Under the pieces are notes generated by a model. The model did no database searches and had not been told where the DNA came from. It was given only the letters and a program-made list of their open reading frames with translations. A stretch of DNA of 64,000 nt, from contig CM075188.1 of assembly GCA_037577475.1 (NCBI GenBank), positions 10,731,501 to 10,795,500 of the forward strand, written 5' to 3'. The translations under genes were made by a program, and so were the position numbers. This stretch comes from Chaunax sp. Z400. Lineage: Eukaryota > Chordata > Actinopteri > Lophiiformes > Chaunacidae. Below are positions 56,034 to 64,000 of this stretch, piece after piece (the stretch's first letter is position 1; each line of letters opens with the position of its first letter).

Positions 56034-56115
56034 TACAGTACCAGTCAATAGTTTGGACACAGTTTCCCATCCACTTGAATGGGAAACTGTGACCAAATTT
56101 TTGACTGGTAGTGTA
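56034..56115. mobile_element. Short Tc1/mariner-type inverted-repeat element
   Basis: An 80-bp near-perfect hairpin. The left arm runs TACAGTACCAGTCAATAG through ACAGTTTCCCAT, and the right arm is its inverted complement, ending TTGACTGGTAGTGTA. The arms are about 36 bp with a few mismatches and are separated by about 10 bp. The motif CAGTACCAGTCAAAAGTTTGGACAC is, in my memory, common at ends of fish Tc1-like elements; the first 18 bases are close here. TA dinucleotides lie at both edges, as expected for TA target duplication. It sits between the converging 3' ends of polr2e and arhgap45. Confidence 0.75.
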
Positions 56116-56245
56116 CTTCAAGTACACGAGGGTATTTTGTTCCTGTTTTATTTTTAAGTTCCCCATTTGTCTTTTCTTTGACCTGTAGAATACAGAACAT
56201 TAGATGTAAGAAGACGAGTAACAAGACTTAAGTCATTTTAAAGTG

Positions 56246-56251
56246 TTTATT
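56246..56251 (-). terminator. arhgap45 poly(A) signal
   Basis: AATAAA on the minus strand, about 390 nt after the arhgap45 stop codon. Cleavage is expected near 56220-56235, leaving about 0.5 kb to the distal polr2e signal. Confidence 0.65.
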
Positions 56252-56643
56252 AAAATGGAGCAAACATTCACAACAAGGCAACACAAGCAACATTTATAAG
56301 AAACTGCTAAATTTAGTTTTTAAACTTAAGTGCTGAAATAAAACCCGCAGCACATTCTGATGTGACTTACTATTTACCTTCTGTTACGCTTGTAGGAGCA
56401 ACAAGTGAATCACTTAAAAATACAAACTGGCACAAAAATACATTTATAATTTGAGTCAAAACCTCTTGAAATGACAGGAGCAAATGCATCAACCAGCAGG
56501 AAGCGTGCAGAGGACAGATGAATACAGCTGCACAGATTAAAAACTCGATCTTAATGTACAAAGCAATAACCTGGATTTGAATGAATACATAACAGATTCC
56601 TGTCACTTAACTCTAAACTGACGTCACACGCTGACTGATAATA

Positions 56644-59600
56644 TCAGACAAACTCTGGCTCACTGTCCCTGTTTCTGGTCAGGGGTAAATTCTTTCCACA
56701 CAGGCATGCCAGTGGAAGTCCTGACAGTCTCATTATGGGGGAACAGGGGTAGTTATTGTTGGACTGGTTCACGTTGAGCTCAGCCAGAGAGATGTTCAGG
56801 TCCTGCACTGCCCCTGTCTCGTCATCTGGAGGCCCATTGTCTGGCAGTGCAGGGGGCTCCGCTCCATCCGGGTTCTCATGGTCCTGATCTGCCTCTTGTT
56901 CTGGGTCAGTGTTGGCTGCAGACTGGCTGGACAGGTCCAGATTGTCCCCGGAGCTCAGCTGGTCATCATCCATAGTCACTTCACCCTCTTGCTCCTTGCT
57001 TCTCCTGGAATGTGCGGTCCTCTGGCCGCTCTCATCCAGCTCGGAGTCGGAGTCGAGGAGCTGCTCACTGGAAGGCAGTGACCCTAATGAACTTCCTGAA
57101 TGCAGAGGAAAAAAAGACCAAATGTTAGAAACGATAACTGTATTCTGCCTTTGTGAAAACACATGAACTTTTATGTTTGTTTTTTAACTTACCACATCCC
57201 TCCTCCATCTTATCAGACTCCGACTTACTCTGCTCCTCTTTGTTACTGTCCTCATCTCCCTCAGCAGAGCTCTCCACCTTGTCATCTCCAACATTGCTCT
57301 GAACCAGGAGGGCGAGGAGATGAAGGGAATGTTATTAAGAAAACCTGATTTGACATCGCATAATGGACAACACATCAAACATGCAACTCGGGAGGAAAGA
57401 GTTGTTTTCAAATAAATCTTGCTTGCAGGTCCTAACTCTGCATGAGGAAATGGATGTGCTGACATTTTGGATGAAAGTCTACTGGCACTACACAGGCAGT
57501 CCTACCTGCTGAGTGGAGATGGAAGCAGTGCGGCAGGTTTTGTGGGCCAGAGACTGAACTTTGGACTGGAAGATGGATGAATAGAAGACTATGAGGGCCT
57601 CCACGATGCGTGCCTGGTGGGGGTAATCAACCAGAGAGGATAGAGATATTGTGGCCCCAGTAGGACGGGGACGCATCAGGGAAGGACCAAACACAATACC
57701 CAAGTTACTGGGACTCATCTTGTTGTCTTCCTCTAGCTCAGCAATTCTGGTAGGAGGAACAGGGTGGAGGGATAAAGAATAAATGCTGTAGGTGCACCCG
57801 ATACAATAACAAGAGTTTTATCCAATTTTTAAAAAAATACTGACCTCCGGAGGTGGCGAATAATGTAGCGCAGCGTAGCAATGTTTGCCTTGGGCAGGTC
57901 ATTCACAAGCTCCCTCAGCCTGTCCACCAGGATCAGGACCTCTGGGTCTGTGTCTGGACCCAGATCCACCAGCTCCTGCCCCTTACCCGCCGATGGGTTA
58001 ACACTGCTCGACTCAGCCTCCTCTGCTTCAGGTGTTTCTGCTTCTCCCTGCAGACTCTCCTTGGCCAAACCCATCAGACCGTTGTACAGGTGGAACGGCA
58101 TAATGGGCTCTGGCAGCTGGGGGGGATGGAGAGAAGAAAAAGACATCAGCAAGGAGTTCAGCTAAAAGCTAGTGTGAACACTATTCAAAGCAAATAAAAA
58201 CACTGACTTATCATTTGTCCGGAGTCCACACAGATCATTATAATTAGCTTTTTCAAAATAAAAATATCTTTCAGGACTTCAGTGGCTCCATACGTTTTAC
58301 ATTACAAGTAATAGTAATAATAATAATAATAATAATGAGAATTATTTTGATTATTATATTTGTAAGAAATGCCAACAAGACATACCATAACATAAATGAT
58401 CTCTCCATTAATATCAATGTAACAGTGGATCATTATACTTAAATAACTAACAAAATACTGTAATATATATTTGTTTACTAGATGTTCATTAGTTGTTGCC
58501 ATGATAGCAGCCACGATTCTCGGGTAGCACAGTTCACTTAAGTCTGTCATGTTTTACGCTTGCACAGCCAATAAATGCAATCATCTGCACCTGTCTGAGG
58601 TAAAGCTTGAGGACGTTGCTAATATCATGTGGTGAACACTGGGACAGCTCCACCAGCTCCTTGCCGTTCTCAAAAGCTTGACACAGCTTCTCCACGCGGG
58701 TTTTAACCCCGTTCACCCTGTAGATGCCCTGCAAGGGGGAAGCAGATAGTTTAATACTCCAGCACTCACTGTAACGCACAGTAGAAATTCACTTTCTCAC
58801 CTTCATCTTGAGCGCTCGTCTCTCGATCTCAGAGATACACTTGGTGATGATGAAGGGGATGCAGTCACTAGCACAGCTGGCTACCTGAGAGAACTCCCTG
58901 CCAAACAGCTGCAGACGGCCCTGCAGCTTCTTATGACCACACTGGATGGCCAAAGTCTCCAGACAGCGCTTGTGACAAGCCAGGAAACACTGAGGACAGA
59001 GAAGAAGGTGTTGATCTCATGAACCTGTACTTGTATCCTCAAGGACTTCTCACGATAAGGAGTCTCTCTCTGCAGGCTGGATGTTGGGAGACGTGAAGGA
59101 CTCACCTCCTCACACTCGGCCCCCTGGAAGTAAACGTAACTGTCACACTCGCGGCATTTAGCAGGAGTCCGTAGCTTCCTCAGTCGATGGGTCAGGGCTG
59201 CTTTAGAAAGGCCGATATTACGGAAAGGTCTGGTGGACACCACGACATCATGATCCATGCCGTTGATGTCTGAAGACAAAGACCCACAACATACAAACAT
59301 TTCAGGAAACTAATACAATAATACATTTGAGCAAATAAGGAATCTCTAACCTGTAAAATTGTCTGTCTACCCATGTTACCGTATAGTCACATCAACAGAG
59401 GACAAAAAGTCTTACTTTGAGTTTCGTATGACGTCACAGTCCCGTCTTTCTCATCTACATCCTCATTGGACGACATCGTTCCAGTGGATGACGTCCGAGC
59501 AATTTTACTGATGTCACCTAAGATTAATATGCAGTTTCAATATGTTCTCTCACACATACTGTGGGCCTTTAAGTTGCTAAGGGAAAAGTTGCTAAGGGAA

Positions 59601-62600
59601 AAAACAATGACATTCTCCCCTTTGAGATAACAGTTTTGACTCACTTGTGCTGGTACCAGGAGACTCTAGGGCTCCTTCTCCTCCAACACTGTCATCACTC
59701 ACTGTTGAACCCCATGACTTGTGGCCCTGCCCTAGGGATAAAAAAAAAGGCACAAGAGTAAGGGAATATCAGTATAAGCACTATAATGTGTTTATATGGC
59801 TAAATTGTTCTGTTTAACCACCTGGCATTTTATATAACCTTAGGAAACTTAAAAACCATCAAAACCTGCCATAAAATACGTGTCCTCTTGTAAAGTCCCT
59901 TTAAATATGAACTGAATTGAACAGATGAACTACAGGGAAGAAGGAAAACAAGCCGTATTTTTGACTAGATAACAGCAGCAGGTGTTGCTCACTCTTGCAT
60001 TGAGTCTCTGTGTCCACACTGATGGATGGACTGTCTGCGTGGCTCGTCTGCTCTGTGTTGAAACTGTCATTCCTTGGTCTGTAGCCGTGGCTGCAACAAG
60101 AGGAAATCATGTTTCTTGTGGAAAATTGATTAAAATGAATAGTTCAACATTTTGGAAAATAAACATATTAGCTTTCTTGTTGAGGGATAATTATAGATGA
60201 TGTGTAGCTACAGCAAAAAGCTGGTTATCTTCGCTTTGCACAAATGCTGCAAACAGGGGAGACCTGGTAGCTTGGCTCTGTCTAAACAAAAGATGTGTTT
60301 CCATTATTCTATTCTATTCTATTCTATTCTATTGAGAGGAAAAACTTCTCAAGGAACAGATGCTATGTTCACATTACCAGGCTGAAGCGACTTAATTTGC
60401 ATTTTTTGCCTTCATTTGGCACAAATCTGACTTTTTCATTGGCGTGTGAACACAAAAATCTGATCTTTTCAAATCCAATTTGAGTCGCTTTCACAAACTG
60501 TCCTAGATCAGATATATATCTGCAACATGCATGAGAACGGTCAGATCAGAATTCATGAGGGTTTTTGCAATTCCACATGTGAGTGTTGTCATCATCAGCC
60601 AGCACAAGCAGCATGGTCAAAAGAAACGACCAGAGAGGAGAGATGAAGATGACAACGCAGATCGTCAGCTGTTCACAATCTGCTCTTGAACAAAGTGTTT
60701 GCTGACCTCCAGAGGAGAATATGTCTGTTAGGTGTTTGTTAGGCTGTTGGCCATTAGCATAGGTACACCAGGAAAATGTTGTCGATATAAAATGTTGACT
60801 TTTAGAAGTGCAGATTTCATTACCTTTGGTAAAAGCAAGGCTACCCATTTTTTTTTTTTACAGTGTTCATGCTAAGCTAAGCTAATCGCCTCCCATCTAA
60901 TGCTCCATATTTAATGTACAGACGTGAGAGTGGTATCAATCTTCTCATTTAACCCTCAGCAAGAAAGCAAATAAATGTATTTCTCAAAGGGTTCTTTGTC
61001 TGTGGCTCTGATTTAATTAAAGCTCTTACTGTGAAGATGAGCTGGAGGGACAGTAGTTGTCAAAAGTGTAGTAAACAGTCGGCTGCTCTGGCAGTTGCAG
61101 GTCTCTCACGTGGGCTGCATACTGCTGGCCTGGGTCATACAGCTTACTGCTCTCACACAGAGTCTGGTAGTGGACTGGCAAGGCTACTGTCTGCATGTGC
61201 ATGAGCTGGTAGTAGGAGATGGTCGCCTGGTGAGGGAACGAGTTACAACAAAAAGGATCAGGAAAGAGCTGAGTGGAGGTGAAGGTTGACACCATTTGGT
61301 ACCACAGAGGCATATTGGTTTGTGTGTGCTCTGACCGAGCGGAGGGTCTGGTCGCTCTGTTTGATGATGTCCTGCAGTTGTCTCAGCACTGTGACCTTTG
61401 TGTGCTCCAGCTCCAGGTGCTGAGTGGTGGCGTCTGCTATACATGTCCGGTAGGTGGCCTCCGCCTCGTCCGCCTGCACGCATACAAAGTTTAATGTTCA
61501 ATTTAATTCCTGTTTTCCTGTTTCTTTCGGATCAGTGTGCAGAAGTGTTGGTGGACATTGTGATGCACAGATAAATGTATATTCAGTTCCACATGACCAC
61601 AAATCACTGAAGAGAGATAAAACTCTGAAACAACCGATAAAGAAATAGAATTATTGACAATAACCTTGTAGCGAGTGTCTTCCTCCAATCGTCTCTTCTT
61701 CTCTACAGACTTGGCTGTAGATCCTCCTCCTTCCTCCTCAGCACGGGAGGCTGCTGTTTTGGCCTTATCGTACTCCTCGCAGCGGGCCATAAAGGCTTGC
61801 TTTGCTTTCCGCAGGTTCACCTCACACTCCATCTTGACAAAGATAAATAATTTCTTATTGTTACTTACAGATAAATAAAAAAAACGCCTGCCGCTATGGG
61901 TGCTTATGTAAGAAAGTAGGAGATCATACCAGTTTTCTCTTGGCTCGAATCCAGTGTTCCTTGACCTCCTTCCGTCTCTTTTCATGCTCTTGTCGACGCT
62001 GCAACAGAGGCTACACAGATACACGTGCACGAATCAACACAATCTGCACAGCATCATGTTGCAAAACATTTCAGTATAGTTTACCTGGATGAAGGTCTGG
62101 TTGTGAAGGGTGACGTTGGCCTGCTGCAGCCCCACGCTCTGCTCCTGGTCCTGCTCCAGAGCCAGGGAGTAGATGGAGAAAAGGGGCATGTGGGGCTAGA
62201 AGGAGAAAACACCAACACAGAAAGAGAAGGTTTGAAATCGAACAAAAACAAAGGGATGAAATGCCATCATTGTTTCATGTTTTAACATTACGCATCACAG
62301 GTAACCAGTGAGGAACATTCATAGGGGAAATAAATGAGGTTTACATGTGTTATGTTGTGTTTGCAGGACTGGTATAATCTCTGGAGGCCTTTGGCAAACT
62401 CAGCCTCTGGTAAAACAAAAGAAAAGAGATTATTCAGAGCCTAATAGACAGGACAACAATCTTAATCACTTGTTCTTTGACATTTTACAAATAAAATGTC
62501 AAAAAAGCAATCATTACAAAAAGGTTTTGGAAAAGTTTAGAAAGCAAATCTTCACATTTCAGAGGGTGAAATACTTACTTTTTACAGTATACATGACATT

Positions 62601-63299
62601 ATCAAATTCATTTTCTGATCATTTCTTAAATCCACTCACAGTATGAACTGGACTTACCCAGTGACGTTCTCTTCTCCACGTAGCTCATCAGGTCCTTCAT
62701 GTACTTGGAGATGGTTTTGGCGTAGAGCAGAGCGGATTCCACTCCTCCCTCGCTGCGCTGCAGGATCACGTCCACTTCCTCAGCTCTGCCTGCATGTCAA
62801 CACACACAAACACAGGTCACTGCACAGGAACAAACACAATCTGTTGATATGACAACATACACTGTATTCACTGATTATGGTATTTAACGTTAACCCTTTT
62901 GCAGCTGGGGTGTGAAGACTAAAGGGATAATCGTCAACATCCTGTGTCTTGTAATAGTGAAAACTATGCGTTTGTCATTACTGTCATTTTCAATACTGGT
63001 TTTGTTTCTTTGATGTTCTGCAGCTGGCACCAGGTTTTTGCACCGAGCAGGTGTCTGTCTGGCTGTGACTGACCAGATCAAATGTAAATGGATGACAGAG
63101 TATGCAAACATATGAGTGAATGGAGGGACAGGTGGTGCAGACGTATCACACATGGCAGCCCTGAGTGACAGAAACAGGTCAATAGAAGCTGTCGTCCAAG
63201 TGGAGGAGCAAGCGATTGCCTACCCATGTCATGCAGGTCGCTCCTGAACGCCCCCCCGTCTCCGCCCTGGCCTGTCGCAGCGTACAAGTTCTCCATCGA
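56644..63299 (-). CDS. arhgap45: Rho GTPase-activating protein 45 (HMHA1-like), 5' partial
   Basis: An F-BAR, C1 and RhoGAP protein that inactivates Rho-family GTPases at membranes. Exons (minus strand): 63299-63224, 62789-62658, 62406-62345, 62195-62085, 61998-61930, 61832-61665, 61473-61336, 61226-61030, 60090-59993, 59731-59645, 59517-59416, 59269-59106, 58989-58801, 58728-58591, 58116-57845, 57746-57506, 57298-57193, 57095-56644. All phases close, giving 933 residues in the window. Order: SMENLYAATGQGG, F-BAR helices (ESALLYAKTISKYMKDL to LCESSKLYDPGQQYAAHV), Ser-rich linker, C1 zinc finger (THRLRKLRTPAKCRECDSY), RhoGAP, and an acidic tail ending EPEFV. The tail and C1 match the HMHA1 protein as I recall it rather than its relative GMIP. 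The N-terminal exons lie beyond the window. Confidence 0.95.
57506..58728 (-). other. arhgap45: RhoGAP catalytic exons of arhgap45
   Basis: Three exons. 58728-58591 carries GIYRVNGVKTRVEKLCQAFE; the Arg codon at 58719-58717 is the expected arginine finger. 58116-57845 begins LPEPIMPFHLYNGLMGLAKE and has an acidic, low-complexity insert (GEAETPEAEEAESSS) before LVDRLRELVNDLPKANIATL. 57746-57506 has NKMSPSNLGIVFGPSLMRP with the conserved Asn, then DYPHQARIVEALIVFY. The finger and the NLGIVFGP block are intact, so GAP activity is expected. Confidence 0.92.
58316..58336. repeat. (AAT)n repeat
   Basis: About seven copies of AAT in an arhgap45 intron. Confidence 0.85.
58801..59269 (-). other. arhgap45: C1 zinc-finger exons of arhgap45
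   Basis: The exons 59269-59106 and 58989-58801 together encode a C1 (phorbol-ester-type) domain: His of THRLRKL, CREC, CEEC, HKRC and the later Cys of IQCGH keep the His/Cys zinc-ligand spacing. It is split between CEE and CF by the intron. Such domains in this subfamily usually do not bind diacylglycerol strongly; whether this one does cannot be told. Confidence 0.85.
60138..60298 (+). repeat. Interspersed repeat family T, copy 3 (part)
   Basis: Begins ATAGTTCAACATTTTGGAAA and ends AGCTTGGCTCTGTCTAAAC, with a GCAAACAGGGGAGACCTGGT-like middle. It matches the ends of the family but lacks the central TTAGC block in recognisable form. Confidence 0.65.
60306..60333. repeat. (ATTCT)n pentanucleotide repeat
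   Basis: Between five and six perfect copies of ATTCT in an arhgap45 intron, next to a fragment of the interspersed family described at 60138. Confidence 0.9.
60860..60990 (-). repeat. Interspersed repeat family T, copy 4 (inverted)
   Basis: The minus strand reads GATGAGAAGATTGATACCAC, then CTCTCACGTCTGTACATTAA and ATTAGCTTAGCTTAGCATG, the same order as the copy at 8785. It faces copy 3 across about 560 bp, so the two make a loose inverted pair. Confidence 0.75.
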
Positions 63300-63785
63300 C
63301 TACACAGCATAAAAACGATTCATTACTGACAAAGACAGATCAAGGCTCATCATCAACTGAGAGAGTTGTTCCTTCATCCAGTGCAAAGCTGGGAGGGGAA
63401 CTTTATTTAGAGTAATAATATGCTGACAGTGAATGAAAACACATCATTTGTAATTTTTTTGTAATTATTTCCCACCAGAAATTGATGTTGGATGATGCAT
63501 TCAGGTGTCTTGTGGTACAGACACATTTGTTTGAGCACATTTTAGGCTTTAGCAGAGAACAAAATGATGCCATTGCTCAGATTTATTATTGGATTGAAAA
63601 ATACAAACTGGTTATGCATTTAAGTGTGTAAATAAGGTGTGAAGTTTGCTGTAGAATGTAACCATGCCACAGCTAACACGCACAGCAGTGAGGCAGCAGC
63701 CCAGCGGTGCACCGTCGTCTTCGTGAGTATCAGAAGGCTCGTCTGTAATGACGTCATAAGCGAGAACGTTCAACACAGATACACC
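63300..63785 (-). other. arhgap45 intron upstream of the SMENLY exon
   Basis: The exon at 63299 begins in phase 0 after a TAG acceptor, so the DNA to its right is intron. No further exon of the expected N-terminal part could be recognised up to the window edge. The sequence is unremarkable until the transposase relic. Confidence 0.55.
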
Positions 63786-63789
63786 TGAA

Positions 63790-64000
63790 TTTTGTCCTGT
63801 TCACTGACGCGTGCAGATTATGTTTGGATAGACCGGATGGTCCCAAGCGTGTCTAGAGTTGACGTGGAGAACCACCTGCTGCATTCAGCGAGTGAACCGG
63901 CGGGGAGGACAGAGGGTGGTGTTGTGTGATGGCATCTCTGGTAACCACAAAACAGCCCTCGTCATCATAGACGGCAGTCTTACTGCTCAGCGTCACAAGG
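63790..64000 (+). pseudogene. Decayed Tc1/mariner transposase fragment (runs off window)
   Basis: Read with frameshifts, the plus strand gives VLFTDACRLCLDRPDG, then a segment KRV-stop-S-stop-RGEP, then CCIQRVNRRGGQRVVLCDGI and SGNHKTALVIIDGSLTAQRHK. These follow the order of Tc1-like transposases: the FTDESRF region holding the second catalytic Asp, the WRRRGERFA segment, the GGGSVMVWGGI segment and the INGNLTARRY segment. Two in-frame stops and at least one frameshift show that it is dead. The rest lies beyond 64000. Confidence 0.8.

Noticed and set aside
57853..58197. 114-codon plus-strand frame opposite the arhgap45 RhoGAP exon
   Set aside because: Antisense shadow of a conserved coding exon.

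Overview
The window is vertebrate nuclear DNA, almost certainly from a ray-finned (teleost) fish. It holds intron-rich genes with GT/AG splice sites, long AT-rich non-coding stretches, long CA/GT microsatellites and many short DNA-transposon relics of fish type. The set of coding exons reads as four conserved vertebrate genes. The assignments rest on my knowledge of the human proteins, because no database search was possible. Exon boundaries were placed by hand from splice sites, and reading phase closes across every annotated junction except the uncertain first exon of pip5k1c.

Layout. (1) 1-5.5 kb: AT-rich DNA with no recognisable coding exon, probably 3' UTR and/or flank of the first gene. 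(2) 5.5-46 kb, minus strand: pip5k1c, a type I phosphatidylinositol-4-phosphate 5-kinase of the gamma type. It has a candidate first exon at 45.9 kb, a 20.7 kb first intron full of mobile-element relics, kinase exons at 14.5-25 kb, and variable C-terminal exons at 5.5-13 kb. Two tail exons are visible: the talin-binding exon (WVYSPLHY) and a 23-codon cassette that looks like a diverged copy of it. (3) 47.6-50.1 kb, minus strand: gpx4, the phospholipid-hydroperoxide glutathione peroxidase, with an in-frame TGA selenocysteine codon and a convincing SECIS stem in its 3' UTR. (4) 51.9-55.8 kb, plus strand: polr2e (RPB5), complete at 210 codons. Its first intron contains a 21-copy, 23-bp minisatellite and its sixth a 580-bp MITE-like element. 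(5) 56.2-63.3 kb, minus strand: arhgap45 (HMHA1-type F-BAR/C1/RhoGAP protein). It is complete at the C-terminus, but the N-terminal exons lie beyond the right edge. (6) 63.8-64 kb, plus strand: a decayed Tc1/mariner transposase fragment that runs off the window.

The order and orientations of arhgap45, polr2e and gpx4 match what I recall of human 19p13.3, so this is an old conserved block; pip5k1c follows gpx4 directly here, whereas in human it is a few megabases away on the same arm. The genes do not form an operon. polr2e and arhgap45 converge with about 0.5 kb between their poly(A) signals, and gpx4 and polr2e are divergent across about 1.8 kb. I found no tRNA, rRNA, CRISPR array or new multi-gene system. 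The most interesting items are the paired talin-tail exons, the selenocysteine machinery of gpx4, the nested minisatellite, and several MITE or fold-back elements.
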